Shown here piece after piece: positions 29,924 to 41,500 of a stretch of 48,491 bases of DNA (positions are counted from its first letter, which is position 1; each line of letters starts with the position of its first letter). Made by a program: the position numbers and the translations under genes. The notes below the pieces were generated by a model that searched no databases, was not told the origin of the DNA, and saw nothing but the letters and a program-made list of their open reading frames with translations. Source of the DNA: Poteriospumella lacustris (taxonomy: Eukaryota; Sar; Chrysophyceae; Chromulinales; Dinobryaceae). The DNA lies in NCBI GenBank assembly GCA_008000375.1, contig SMOI01000243.1:1-48491 (forward strand), written 5' to 3'.

Positions 29924-32900
29924 TTACACAGCTGAGTCGAAGGAAGAAGATCCAGCAATGGGGTTGTGTCCCTCGGTCTCATCGTCGTTGTCGTCGCCGT
30001 CGGAGAACAGCCACTCGTCCTCGTCGTCCTCGTCGTCGGCACCGCCACTGCGAACGACGACAACGACTGGGCTTGGCGATCGGCGGTAGTTGCCGGTCAG
30101 AAATAATTCGGCATCGTTCGTCTTCGATTCATTCGTAACGAATTCTGACGACAGCGACGGCGACGGACTCTTCTGCGTGGTGATGTGAGAGAGCGACAGC
30201 TGCGGCGCTGCGGTGGACAGCGACGAAAACGACGACAGCGACCCCCACGACGACCCCGACGGCGACCGCTGCACCGACATTGGTCCCGCTGTACCGGTAT
30301 CGAACGTGTCGACGGCGGCGAGCAGCACGTCGCCCGCCGGCTGCGACTGAACCGCCGCTACCGCCTCGTGCAGCCGAAGCGACGACGACGCAGACAGCTT
30401 CGACGCTGAACCGTCGTGCGGCACCGGTGCTGGCAGCAGCCGCGACTTCACGACGGCGGCAGTTGTAAGCGACGGTAGCACCGCGACAGGCGGCGCTGTG
30501 CGGACTGCACCGTCCGGCGCGACCGACGACCGAAGCGACGGCCACCCGACGACGGCGCCGCTCCGAATCGCGGCCACTGCGACGACGGTCCCCACGGCCG
30601 CCACGAGCGCCAGCAGGAAGCCCGACGTCGTCAGCGTCTCGCGGCGGCCGCGCACCGCGGACCACAGATACACGAGACACACGAGCAGCGCCGTCGCCGC
30701 CAGCCGCACCACGCCGCACTGCTGCCAGTACGGACGCTGCGCCAGCCACCGCCGCATCGACCCGTCGGCTGCCATCGACGACGAAGACAACTGCGACGGC
30801 GACGGTGACGACGACGGCAGCACCGCCGTCCACGCCGCCTCTGTCACCTGCGACCGCAGCCCCAGCACCGTCGCAGCGCTAGACGACCCGCCGCCGTGCC
30901 GCAGCGCCGCCTGACTCTCCAGCAGCTGCGGCCGCGCGCCCGCCAGCGCCGCCGTCACCGACGCCCCGTCGCACGCACCGCAGTCGCTGGTCTGACGCAC
31001 CGCCGCTGACGACGACGACGCCGCCAGCGCCGCCGCCGCCAGCGCGCGAGACACCTCCGCCACCGCCCGCGTCACGGTGGCCAACTGGCCCCGCGGCAGC
31101 CACCAGTGCACCGCCGACACCTCGCACAGCCGCACCACCCACGTCTCCGACACCCAGTTCAGCAGACACACCGACAGGTACCGCACCTGCCAGTCCAGCC
31201 CGCGACTCGCGCCCTTCAGCGCCACCACGTACAGCGCCGCCACGTTCAGCGCCAGCACCACGAACAGGCTGCCGTACCGCGCCGCACCCGTCGCGAACGC
31301 CTGCGACGACGCGTGCGCCTCCAGCTGCACCGCCAGCGCCGTCGACGCCCCCGCCGACTCGTCGGCCGCCGTCGCCTCCACCAGCCACCGCTGCACCAGC
31401 GACGGACCGAACTCCGCCTCCGTCGCGTGCTGCAGCCGCTGGCGCCACTGTCGCTGCTCCTCCGTCTCCGTCGATGGCGCCTGCCCCATCGGCCGCACCT
31501 CCTCCGACGGCGACGCCATTGCCACCGACGACGTCACCGCCGCACCCGACACACCCGCGCGACGGCCCCGCGACGCGGCCGTGGGCTTCGTCGGCACCGC
31601 CTCGTCATCCGCCGCCCCGACCGCCGCCGACCGCCACCGACGCAGCAGCCGCCGTCGCGCCTCCGCCGCCTCCAGCGACACCTCCGGCGTCGTCACCACG
31701 AGGCGCGCGTACCACCGGGCAGTCGCCGCCCACGCCGCCGACAGTCGCCCCCGCGAACCGTCGCCCACCGCCGCCGTCGCTTCCTCCGACCCCGGCGCCT
31801 GCGGAGACACCCGCGTCGCCTTCGTCGCCGACGCCTGCGACGCCAGCGACGACAGCGCCTGCCGCGTCCACAGCTCGCGCATCGGCCGCGACCGAATCGC
31901 CGCCATCAGACGACTCAGCGCCACGCTCACCGGCACCGACAACACCGACGCCAGCAGCAGCGCCAGCAGCGCCGCCGACACCGACCGCGGCGTCTCGTTG
32001 TAGCCGCACGCCTGCCAGTCCGCCGCCGCCGTCGGCAGCAGCGCCGCCTCCAGCGTCACCTCCTGCAGCACCGCCCAGCCGCCCCGTCCGTCCGGACGCA
32101 GCTCCGACAGCTGCCCCGCCGACGGCGCCACGTACGCGCGCCACACACAGTAGCTCTCCGTCGGGTCCAGCGGCGACTTGCGCGCCAGACACGCCGCCAC
32201 CGTCGCCTGCGCCGCGCAGCTGCCGTCGTCCGACGGGTACTGCAGGTCGAAGACCAGCGCCAGCACCAGACACGCCGCCGTGAACTCCGTCAGCAGCTGC
32301 ACCACGTCCAGCATCGTCGCCTGCCGCACTCGCTGGTACGCCGCCCGCGACCCGCGCGCCAGCGACGACGCCTCCGCGGCCCCCGACGACGCCGCCAGCT
32401 GCCGCAGCGACCGCAGCACGCGCAGATACACGTGCTGCTCGCTCAGCGCGCGCCACCACCGCGCCCACCACGGCCGCTGCGCCTGCAGCCCCGGCGGCAC
32501 CACCGACCACACGTACCGCGTCGCCAGCGCCGCCACCGTCGCCGACCGCTCCGCCTCGTCCACCGCCGCCGCCTCGTCGTCGTCGCCCTGCAACGGCGGC
32601 GGCGCCTCCGACGGCTCCGACAGCGACGCCGCCGCCTTCCGCCGCCCACCAGTGACGCCGCCGCTACCGACGCCGTCAGCGACCGACGCGTACTGCGCCC
32701 ACCACAGCGCCGCCAGCAGACACCCGCCCACCAACAGGACCCCGCCGAACGCGCCCAGCACCGCCGTCGACTGCTGCACCAACTGCTGCCCCGCCTGCCG
32801 CGGGTCCGCGATGCTCCCGTCGAACCCGCCCGACACGAACTGCGTCACCACCGCCACGTTGATCGCCCCGCCCGTCGCCGCCAACAGACTCGCCACCGCC

Positions 32901-35900
32901 GCCGCCGACGACCGGTTCTGCGCCTCGTAGCCGCAGCGACACGCCACCGTCGCGCCCGACACCGTCGCGCGACAGTAGTCCGCACTGGCCACCGACAGGT
33001 CCGACACCCGCAGCACCGAACACGCCCGCTGCGGCACCGGACACGTCCGCCGCACCGACGCCGCCGCCTCCCCGCTGCACGTCAGGTTCATCACCACCGA
33101 CGACGCGCGGCAGCGGTGCGTCACGCGCTCCGCACGCCCCGCCGCGCACTCGTGCGCAAACACCTCCAGGTTCGCCGACGCGTTGCGCGCCACCAGCGCG
33201 TCCGTCACCGTCACGTTCGCCACGAACTGCAGCGCCGCCGCCACCGACGACCCGTTCGCCCGCGACACCTGCACGCGCACCACCGACGACGACAGCACCG
33301 ACGGCACCGTCGGCGGCTGCGTCGCGTTCGTCGGTGGTGTCGTCACCGTCGTGCCGCCCGCCAGCTGCGCCACCAGCGACGGCGACCACGACACCACCGA
33401 CACGATCACCGACGACGACGACGAGCCGCCGCCAGCGACGCCCAACGCGCCGCTCAGCGACGGAGACGACGCCAGCTGCACCGTCGTCGCCGTCCCCGCC
33501 AGCGACACCGTCGACACCAACGTCGACCCCGCCGCCGCCGACGACGCGTTCAGCGTCCCCACCGACACCGACAGACTCACGTCCGCCGACTGGTACTGCA
33601 GCGACGGCGCCACGCTCGCCCCCGAGGCCAGCGCCTGCGCCACCACCGACGTCAACGAGGCCAGCGCCGACGACGTCGCCGTCACCAGCGCCCCCAGCGA
33701 CGACGTCGCGTTCGTCGACGTGCCGTTGAGCCCCGCCAGCGCCCCCAACGAATCCTCCAGACGATGCAACGCACCCGTCGTTGGCTGCGCCGTCGGCTGC
33801 CCGGTGGGCTGTTTCGACGGCTGCGCAGAGGGCGACTTCGTAGGTTGCGATGTCGGCTGCGAGGTTGGCTGCGAGGTGGGCTGGCTGCTGGGCCACCTTG
33901 TGGGGCGGCAGGTGGGCCCTTCTGTGGGCTGTGCGCTGGGTCTTGACGTTGGGCCTTCCGTTGGTTGTGCTGTTGGCGACGCCGTGGGTCGTATGCTCGG
34001 TCGACTGGTGGGCTGTGCCGTCGGGCCTGACGAGGGTCGATTCGAGGGCCGTCCGGTGGGTTGTGTGCTTGGTGGTTCCGTTGGTAGCGACGTGGGCTGT
34101 GCTGTGGGGCGTGCTGTGGGTCGGCTTGTCGGCTGAGCGGTGGGTCGAGAAGTCGGCTGCGACGTGGGTGCCGCAGTGGGCCTCGACGTTGGTCGCTGCG
34201 TTGGCTGTGCAGTGGGCACCGACGATGGCTGCGCGGTCGGTCCCAGAGAAGGCGACACCGTCGGTCTCATCGACGGCTGCGACGACGGGCGACTCGTGGG
34301 CCGCTCGGTCGGTTGCGACGACGGTTGGGCGGTGGGCCGCGAGGACGGCTGATCGCTGGGCCGTGCGCTCGGCGCAGACGACGGCTGTAGCGTCGGTCGG
34401 TCGGTGGGTGCCGCAGACGGTGGACCCGTAGGGGCGCTGACTGGGGCAGCGCTGGGCTGTCCACTGGGCGCCGCAGACGGCAAATGCGACGGCTGCGCTG
34501 TCGGTTCACGGGTAGGTCGAGAGGACGGTTGGTCGCTGGGCTGGCTACTGGGTCTGCCCGCTGGTTGCTGCGATGGCGCAGCCGATGGACGGCAGCTGGG
34601 CTGCAATGTAGGCTGCCCCGTCGGCTGCCCGATGGGTTGCGATGTAGGCTGAACTGTAGGGCGCGCTGAAGGCTGCGATGTGGGTTGTCGCGAAGGCCGC
34701 GAAGTGGGGGACACAGAAGGCGTTGATGTTGGTTGCGATGTAGGTTGCATCGTGGGCTCAACTGTGGGTTGCACCGATGGCTGTGAGGTCGGATGTCTCG
34801 TGGGCTGCGATGAGGGCTGCCTTGTGGGCGTTGAGGTGGGCTGCGACGAGGGTTGCCGCGTGGGCTCAGCTGTGGGTTGCACCGATGGCTGTGAGGTCGG
34901 ATGCCTCGTGGGCTGCGATAAGGGCTGCCTTGTGGGCGTTGAGGTCGGCTGCGACGAGGGTTGCCGGGTGGGCTCCTCAGTTGGTTGCCCAGTGGTTTGC
35001 GATGTGGGTCGCACTGTAGGCTGTGATGTAGGCTGCGAGGTGGGCTGACAGGTGGGTTGCGATGTGGGCTGCACTGACGGCTGACAGGTGGGTTGCGATG
35101 CGGGCTGACAGGTGGGTTCCCATGTGGGCTGCACTGACGGCTGAGAGGTGGGGCGGCTTATCGGCTGCCTCGTGGGCTGCGCTGAGGGCTGCCTCGTAGG
35201 CTGCGATGATGGTTGCTCCATAGGCTGCGACGTGGGCTGCCTCGTGGGCTGCGCTGAGGGCTGCTTCGTGGGCGTTGAGGTCGGCTGCGCTGAGGGCTGC
35301 CTCGTAGGCTGCGATGATGGTTGCTCTATAGGCTGCGACGAGGGTTGGCCTGTAGGCTGCCGCGTGGGCTGCGATGAGGGCTGCCTTGTGGGCGTTAAGG
35401 TCGGCTGCGACGAGGGTTGCCGCGTGGGCTGGGAGGTTGGTTGCCATGTGGGTTGCGATGTGGGCTGCACTGACGGCTGAGAGGTGGGGCGGCATATCGG
35501 CTGCCTCGTGGGCTGCGATGAAGGCTGCGATGAGGGCTGTGCTGTAGGCTGGGCAGTGGACTGCGAAGTAGTTTGCCGAGATGGTTGCCCCGTTGGTTGG
35601 CGAGAAGGTTGGCGAGTTGGTTGGCCGGTGGGCTGCCGCGTGGGTTGCGCTGTGGGCTGCGATGTTGGTTGACGAGTAGGTTGACGAGTTGGTTGGCCGG
35701 TTGGCTGCGACGAGGGCTGCGACGAGGGCTGCGACGTTGGTTGACGAGTTGGCTGCCGAGTTGGTTGTCGCGTGGGCTGCGCAGTGGGCTGCGACGTTGG
35801 TTGCCCCGTTGGTTGGCGAGTAGGTTGCTGAGTGGGTTGTCTCGTCGGCTGCCCCGTTGGCTGTGCTGACGGTTGTGATGCGAGCGGCGCCGTTGACCGC

Positions 35901-37510
35901 ATCTTGGATGGTCGAGCTGTGGGCTGTGAGGTTGGTTGCCTCACGGGCTGCCGCGTGGGCTGCGCGGTTGGCTGCGCTGTAGGCTGCGCTGTTGGCTGCG
36001 CTGTTGGCTGCGCTGTAGGCTGCGCTGTAGGCTCCGATGTAGGTTGATCAGAGGGCTGCCCCGTGGGCTGCATCGTGGGTAGTGTGGTGGGCAACTGCGT
36101 GGGCTGCACTGTAGGCTGCGTGGTGGGTTCCTGCGTGGGCTGTGCCGTGGGCTGTACCGTGGGCTGTGCCGTGGGCTGCAAAGTGGGCTGCGATGTAGGT
36201 TGTGTCGAGGGTGCAGAAGAGGGAACTGCGGTGGGCTGGAGCGCCCGGGAGATGTTGTAGACATTGCAGAGGGCTTGTATCGAGCTTGCATAGGATTGAT
36301 CGGTGAAGCCAACAGCGAGCGCTTTGCCATTGTCCACCATCGCGATCGACGAGCCGAAATTAGCGTACCCGTTGTGGCCGTTAGCGTAGGCGGATTGCAG
36401 GTCTGTTGTCCACGACAACCCCCAGCTATTGTTGGATTGAAACTCCCACAGATTCACGTTGCCCGAGGCCGGCGACACAGATGGTGACCCAACGGCGAGC
36501 AGGGACCCGTCATCGTTCAAAGCGATGGAGGCCCCGCAACGTTCATACTCACTGCCAGCGATGTCCACTCCCATTTTGACCCAGCTGTTGGTGTATCGAT
36601 AGACACGAACACGTCCCTTGCTAGTGTCATAGCCAGGTGACCCTATCGCAAGGACATTCCCGTCCGCGCTGCTCGCAAGCGTCCAACCGGATTGTTCTTC
36701 GGCCCGTGTTCCATTGATGTCGCTTTCATACGTCAAGGACTCGCCGCTGAATCGAAGGAAATACGTACGCCCAAAGGAATCAACCCCATTGGCCGTATAC
36801 ATCGGCGCCGATACAGCCAACCTCGTGGATGAGAGCCACGTGAGGGCGTAGCCAAAACGGGCTTTCGCTGGGGATTCGGTCCATGTCGACAGAGGTGCGG
36901 CTGACGCTGTAAAGTTTGTCGTCTGGAAGATGTTGACGTACCCTGGCAGCGTTCCGAGACCGTCACATCCGACCGCGAAATATGCCCCAGTGGGGTCAAA
37001 CGAGAGACTTTGGCCACAGTTACTGTCAGACATGGATCCAAACCACTCATGAAGCAACGAACAAGCGGTGTCAGAGCAGCCAAACATCGAGACTTTGTCA
37101 ACTTCGCCTGGAAGTCCCGGGCAGCCGATCAGGAGTTTTGTTCCATTCGAGTTCCAGGCCAGGGCGGTACCGAACAAACAGGTGACAGAAACGGAGATGT
37201 AAGACGAGGACCATGTTTGCGTCGTCCTCGTCCAACGGAAGATGCCAATTTGAGTAGAGAATTCGACGGGAAGTGCCTGGGCGACGAGAATATTTCCTGA
37301 TGATGTGAGCACCATTGCCGCCGTCGTCGGCGGCGAATCTACCGGCGAGGTGGTCGATGGACCAGACAGAGTTCCACCCAGCAAAGGGAATGTCTCTGTT
37401 GAGTAAACGGTGCACACTGGGGCCCAAAGAACCAACAGCAGCACAACGGCGAGACTGAACGGCTGGATTGGCCATCGCAAGCTCACTTTGGACTGCAAAG
37501 ACCTCCTCAT
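29924..37510 (-). CDS. Giant polycystin-1-like surface receptor B
   Basis: 2528 residues in one exon. The ATG at 37510 gives a signal peptide (MRRSLQSKVSLRWPIQ followed by SLAVVLLLVLWAPV). The frame is open 136 codons further upstream, but that stretch contains a TATA-like element and is not protein-like. Residues about 38-420 are FG-GAP-like repeats (GASIALNDDGSLLAVGSP, GQSLSFDPTGAYFAVGCD). Residues about 425-1245 are the PTxQP stalk. Then come the Ser-rich domain, the GPS-like segment, about seven helices and an acidic Ser-rich tail ending SSFDSAV. The ectodomain resembles that of C moderately and that of A weakly, while bases 30621-33721 match A, and 30483-33115 match C, almost perfectly. 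Convergent with A, tandem with C. A membrane receptor or adhesin is likely. Confidence 0.85.
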   Translation of the reverse strand: MRRSLQSKVSLRWPIQPFSLAVVLLLVLWAPVCTVYSTETFPLLGGTLSGPSTTSPVDSPPTTAAMVLTSSGNILVAQALPVEFSTQIGIFRWTRTTQTWSSSYISVSVTCLFGTALAWNSNGTKLLIGCPGLPGEVDKVSMFGCSDTACSLLHEWFGSMSDSNCGQSLSFDPTGAYFAVGCDGLGTLPGYVNIFQTTNFTASAAPLSTWTESPAKARFGYALTWLSSTRLAVSAPMYTANGVDSFGRTYFLRFSGESLTYESDINGTRAEEQSGWTLASSADGNVLAIGSPGYDTSKGRVRVYRYTNSWVKMGVDIAGSEYERCGASIALNDDGSLLAVGSPSVSPASGNVNLWEFQSNNSWGLSWTTDLQSAYANGHNGYANFGSSIAMVDNGKALAVGFTDQSYASSIQALCNVYNISRALQPTAVPSSAPSTQPTSQPTLQPTAQPTVQPTAQPTQEPTTQPTVQPTQLPTTLPTMQPTGQPSDQPTSEPTAQPTAQPTAQPTAQPTAQPTAQPTRQPVRQPTSQPTARPSKMRSTAPLASQPSAQPTGQPTRQPTQQPTRQPTGQPTSQPTAQPTRQPTRQPTRQPTSQPSSQPSSQPTGQPTRQPTRQPTSQPTAQPTRQPTGQPTRQPSRQPTGQPSRQTTSQSTAQPTAQPSSQPSSQPTRQPICRPTSQPSVQPTSQPTWQPTSQPTRQPSSQPTLTPTRQPSSQPTRQPTGQPSSQPIEQPSSQPTRQPSAQPTSTPTKQPSAQPTRQPTSQPMEQPSSQPTRQPSAQPTRQPISRPTSQPSVQPTWEPTCQPASQPTCQPSVQPTSQPTCQPTSQPTSQPTVRPTSQTTGQPTEEPTRQPSSQPTSTPTRQPLSQPTRHPTSQPSVQPTAEPTRQPSSQPTSTPTRQPSSQPTRHPTSQPSVQPTVEPTMQPTSQPTSTPSVSPTSRPSRQPTSQPSARPTVQPTSQPIGQPTGQPTLQPSCRPSAAPSQQPAGRPSSQPSDQPSSRPTREPTAQPSHLPSAAPSGQPSAAPVSAPTGPPSAAPTDRPTLQPSSAPSARPSDQPSSRPTAQPSSQPTERPTSRPSSQPSMRPTVSPSLGPTAQPSSVPTAQPTQRPTSRPTAAPTSQPTSRPTAQPTSRPTARPTAQPTSLPTEPPSTQPTGRPSNRPSSGPTAQPTSRPSIRPTASPTAQPTEGPTSRPSAQPTEGPTCRPTRWPSSQPTSQPTSQPTSQPTKSPSAQPSKQPTGQPTAQPTTGALHRLEDSLGALAGLNGTSTNATSSLGALVTATSSALASLTSVVAQALASGASVAPSLQYQSADVSLSVSVGTLNASSAAAGSTLVSTVSLAGTATTVQLASSPSLSGALGVAGGGSSSSSVIVSVVSWSPSLVAQLAGGTTVTTPPTNATQPPTVPSVLSSSVVRVQVSRANGSSVAAALQFVANVTVTDALVARNASANLEVFAHECAAGRAERVTHRCRASSVVMNLTCSGEAAASVRRTCPVPQRACSVLRVSDLSVASADYCRATVSGATVACRCGYEAQNRSSAAAVASLLAATGGAINVAVVTQFVSGGFDGSIADPRQAGQQLVQQSTAVLGAFGGVLLVGGCLLAALWWAQYASVADGVGSGGVTGGRRKAAASLSEPSEAPPPLQGDDDEAAAVDEAERSATVAALATRYVWSVVPPGLQAQRPWWARWWRALSEQHVYLRVLRSLRQLAASSGAAEASSLARGSRAAYQRVRQATMLDVVQLLTEFTAACLVLALVFDLQYPSDDGSCAAQATVAACLARKSPLDPTESYCVWRAYVAPSAGQLSELRPDGRGGWAVLQEVTLEAALLPTAAADWQACGYNETPRSVSAALLALLLASVLSVPVSVALSRLMAAIRSRPMRELWTRQALSSLASQASATKATRVSPQAPGSEEATAAVGDGSRGRLSAAWAATARWYARLVVTTPEVSLEAAEARRRLLRRWRSAAVGAADDEAVPTKPTAASRGRRAGVSGAAVTSSVAMASPSEEVRPMGQAPSTETEEQRQWRQRLQHATEAEFGPSLVQRWLVEATAADESAGASTALAVQLEAHASSQAFATGAARYGSLFVVLALNVAALYVVALKGASRGLDWQVRYLSVCLLNWVSETWVVRLCEVSAVHWWLPRGQLATVTRAVAEVSRALAAAALAASSSSAAVRQTSDCGACDGASVTAALAGARPQLLESQAALRHGGGSSSAATVLGLRSQVTEAAWTAVLPSSSPSPSQLSSSSMAADGSMRRWLAQRPYWQQCGVVRLAATALLVCLVYLWSAVRGRRETLTTSGFLLALVAAVGTVVAVAAIRSGAVVGWPSLRSSVAPDGAVRTAPPVAVLPSLTTAAVVKSRLLPAPVPHDGSASKLSASSSLRLHEAVAAVQSQPAGDVLLAAVDTFDTGTAGPMSVQRSPSGSSWGSLSSFSSLSTAAPQLSLSHITTQKSPSPSLSSEFVTNESKTNDAELFLTGNYRRSPSPVVVVVRSGGADDEDDEDEWLFSDGDDNDDETEGHNPIAGSSSFDSAV
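30621..33721 (-). repeat. Homogenised receptor cassette, copy B
   Basis: Inverted match to A 20816-23919 (3101 against 3104 bases, one 3-base indel and one substitution seen). It also matches C at a constant offset of 8614 bases from 30483 to 33115, with no indel and two adjacent-codon substitutions seen. Confidence 0.9.
33776..36236 (-). repeat. PTxQP stalk array of receptor B
   Basis: About 820 residues of degenerate P-[TS]-x-QP units; on the plus strand it shows as a GTGGGCTG-like array. The block 34087-34480 is nearly identical to C 43141-43546. Confidence 0.9.
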
Positions 37511-38510
37511 CGAGATGAGATGCACCGCAGCTGTGAGCACCAACCGAAGCTGTGGACAGCGATCCACTGACAAAGCGCGATCTACTTCGACCTCCGCAAC
37601 GATATACAGGTATGTCACGTATGTATCTAAGGTGGAAAGATCGCGGTCTGCCTCGGGACCGCTCGTTGTTGTTGAGGTTGAGGTTGAGGTGAGGTTGAAC
37701 GTTGATCGACGGTTGATGACTGCCGCAGCCACAGCCTCGTCGTCATCACCGCACCTCCAAACCGCGCACATGAAACGGCTTCCCTCTGGCGGTCGCTGTC
37801 GCTGTCTCTCTCCTCTCTCCCCACCGTGCGAGGCTTGTGGTGGGTGCGTGTGTATAAATACAGCCGGGTCGGTAGACAGTGTATCGGTCCTCGTGTCCTG
37901 GCTATCTGTGCTGGTCATCGCTTTGTGCCCAACGGTCGCCTACACGAGAAAAGCAGGTGGTGGGAGGAGAACGCGAGAGTCACATGTCTCCAGAGGCCTC
38001 AGTCGTTTCTATTACTTCAAGTACTGTCGAAAGACCGTCACCGATGGTTCTTCTACCAACGACACTACCAACACACGTACACTGGACGATACGAAAAAGA
38101 TACGACTACGGCGCTACCAACCTGCGCCAGTGCCCAAGGACACACAATAACACATAACACACACCCACATACAACAACAACTAGAGAAGTGAGGACCCCG
38201 ACCCCACGACCGTCGACGCTGTGAAGAGCAGCGACGTAGCGACACTACTGCGGTGGAGGGGGAGCGGGGCAGAACAAAGCAAATCTGCGGACTGTCTCAC
38301 ATGGCGACACGGCCGCACGACCGACACAAAAGATAAGACACAGCAAACGCAGTAAACGAAGAACCTACAAAAACACACCAACACCGTCCGACGGACGGCG
38401 GTGGGTAGGGTACCACCAAACAAATGAAACCGCCGACACGCACAGAAGTACACAGAAATACACAGAAACGCCCAGACAGCACCAGCGACCTGTTGCCGCA
38501 CCAGCTTCAC
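37511..38510. other. Intergenic region, promoter of receptor B
   Basis: Lies upstream of B and downstream of C. TATAAATA at 37853-37860 reads TATTTATA on the minus strand, about 340 bases before the B start, and could be its TATA box; the motif alone does not settle orientation. No gene is supported. Confidence 0.5.
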
Positions 38511-41500
38511 TCACACCGACGAGCCGGTGGACGAAGACCCCGCGAAGCTGCTGAGGCCTTCGTCTTGGTCGTCGTAGGCGTCGCTGTCGGAGAACCGCCA
38601 CGCGTCGTCGTCGCTGTCGTCGTCGTCGTCGTCACCGTTGCTGATCACGATGACGAGGCGGTCGATGGTGGGCGCCGCATCGTTGGTATCATCCCTCTTC
38701 GCTTCGTCAGCAACGACGCGTGCCGATAGCGATGGTGGCAACGACGATGGAAGCTCCTCCTTGGCGACGCCAGGCGACGGTGACCGCTGCGGCGCGGCGG
38801 TTGACTGCGACGAGCTCGACGACAGCGACCCCCACGACGACCCCAACGACCGCGACGATGCCGACGGCGACCGCTGCGCCGACATCGGCCCCGCTGCACC
38901 AACATCGAGCGTGTCGACGACGGTGAGCAGCGCGTCGTTCGCCGGCTGCGACCGAGCGGGCACAATCGCTGCGACCGCCTCGTGCAGCCGCTGCGACGAC
39001 GACGCCGACAGCTTCGACGCTGAACCGTCGTGCGGCACCGGCGCTGGCAGCGGTCGCGACTTCCCGACGGCGGCAGCTGTAAGCGACGGTAGCACTGCGA
39101 CAGGCGGCGCTGTGCGGACTGCACCGTCCGGCGCGACCGACGACCGAAGCGACGGCCACCCGACGACGGCGCCGCTCCGAATCGCGGCCACTGCGACGAC
39201 GGTCCCCACGGCCGCCACGAGCGCCAGCAGGAAGCCCGACGTCGTCAGCGTCTCGCGGCGGCCGCGCACCGCGGACCACAGATACACGAGACACACGAGC
39301 AGCGCCGTCGCCGCCAGCCGCACCACGCCGCACTGCTGCCAGTACGGACGCTGCGCCAGCCACCGCCGCATCGACCCGTCGGCTGCCATCGACGACGAAG
39401 ACAACTGCGACGGCGACGGTGACGACGACGGCAGCACCGCCGTCCACGCCGCCTCTGTCACCTGCGACCGCAGCCCCAGCACCGTCGCAGCGCTAGACGA
39501 CCCGCCGCCGTGCCGCAGCGCCGCCTGACTCTCCAGCAGCTGCGGCCGCGCGCCCGCCAGCGCCGCCGTCACCGACGCCCCGTCGCACGCACCGCAGTCG
39601 CTGGTCTGACGCACCGCCGCTGACGACGACGACGCCGCCAGCGCCGCCGCCGCCAGCGCGCGAGACACCTCCGCCACCGCCCGCGTCACGGTGGCCAACT
39701 GGCCCCGCGGCAGCCACCAGTGCACCGCCGACACCTCGCACAGCCGCACCACCCACGTCTCCGACACCCAGTTCAGCAGACACACCGACAGGTACCGCAC
39801 CTGCCAGTCCAGCCCGCGACTCGCGCCCTTCAGCGCCACCACGTACAGCGCCGCCACGTTCAGCGCCAGCACCACGAACAGGCTGCCGTACCGCGCCGCA
39901 CCCGTCGCGAACGCCTGCGACGACGCGTGCGCCTCCAGCTGCACCGCCAGCGCCGTCGACGCCCCCGCCGACTCGTCGGCCGCCGTCGCCTCCACCAGCC
40001 ACCGCTGCACCAGCGACGGACCGAACTCCGCCTCCGTCGCGTGCTGCAGCCGCTGGCGCCACTGTCGCTGCTCCTCCGTCTCCGTCGATGGCGCCTGCCC
40101 CATCGGCCGCACCTCCTCCGACGGCGACGCCATTGCCACCGACGACGTCACCGCCGCACCCGACACACCCGCGCGACGGCCCCGCGACGCGGCCGTGGGC
40201 TTCGTCGGCACCGCCTCGTCATCCGCCGCCCCGACCGCCGCCGACCGCCACCGACGCAGCAGCCGCCGTCGCGCCTCCGCCGCCTCCAGCGACACCTCCG
40301 GCGTCGTCACCACGAGGCGCGCGTACCACCGGGCAGTCGCCGCCCACGCCGCCGACAGTCGCCCCCGCGAACCGTCGCCCACCGCCGCCGTCGCTTCCTC
40401 CGACCCCGGCGCCTGCGGAGACACCCGCGTCGCCTTCGTCGCCGACGCCTGCGACGCCAGCGACGACAGCGCCTGCCGCGTCCACAGCTCGCGCATCGGC
40501 CGCGACCGAATCGCCGCCATCAGACGACTCAGCGCCACGCTCACCGGCACCGACAGCGCCGACGCCAGCAGCAGCGCCAGCAGCGCCGCCGACACCGACC
40601 GCGGCGTCTCGTTGTAGCCGCACGCCTGCCAGTCCGCCGCCGCCGTCGGCAGCAGCGCCGCCTCCAGCGTCACCTCCTGCAGCACCGCCCAGCCGCCCCG
40701 TCCGTCCGGACGCAGCTCCGACAGCTGCCCCGCCGACGGCGCCACGTACGCGCGCCACACACAGTAGCTCTCCGTCGGGTCCAGCGGCGACTTGCGCGCC
40801 AGACACGCCGCCACCGTCGCCTGCGCCGCGCAGCTGCCGTCGTCCGACGGGTACTGCAGGTCGAAGACCAGCGCCAGCACCAGACACGCCGCCGTGAACT
40901 CCGTCAGCAGCTGCACCACGTCCAGCATCGTCGCCTGCCGCACTCGCTGGTACGCCGCCCGCGACCCGCGCGCCAGCGACGACGCCTCCGCGGCCCCCGA
41001 CGACGCCGCCAGCTGCCGCAGCGACCGCAGCACGCGCAGATACACGTGCTGCTCGCTCAGCGCGCGCCACCACCGCGCCCACCACGGCCGCTGCGCCTGC
41101 AGCCCCGGCGGCACCACCGACCACACGTACCGCGTCGCCAGCGCCGCCACCGTCGCCGACCGCTCCGCCTCGTCCACCGCCGCCGCCTCGTCGTCGTCGC
41201 CCTGCAACGGCGGCGGCGCCTCCGACGGCTCCGACAGCGACGCCGCCGCCTTCCGCCGCCCACCAGTGACGCCGCCGCTACCGACGCCGTCAGCGACCGA
41301 CGCGTACTGCGCCCACCACAGCGCCGCCAGCAGACACCCGCCCACCAACAGGACCCCGCCGAACGCGCCCAGCACCGCCGTCGACTGCTGCACCAACTGC
41401 TGCCCCGCCTGCCGCGGGTCCGCGATGCTCCCGTCGAACCCGCCCGACACGAACTGCGTCACCACCGCCACGTTGATCGCCCCGCCCGTCGCCGCCAACA

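Noticed and set aside
34680-35480. Cys-rich VGCDEGCLVG-type repeat protein on the plus strand
   Set aside because: Antisense reading of the receptor B PTxQP stalk; the sense frame is the one linked to a signal peptide and helices.
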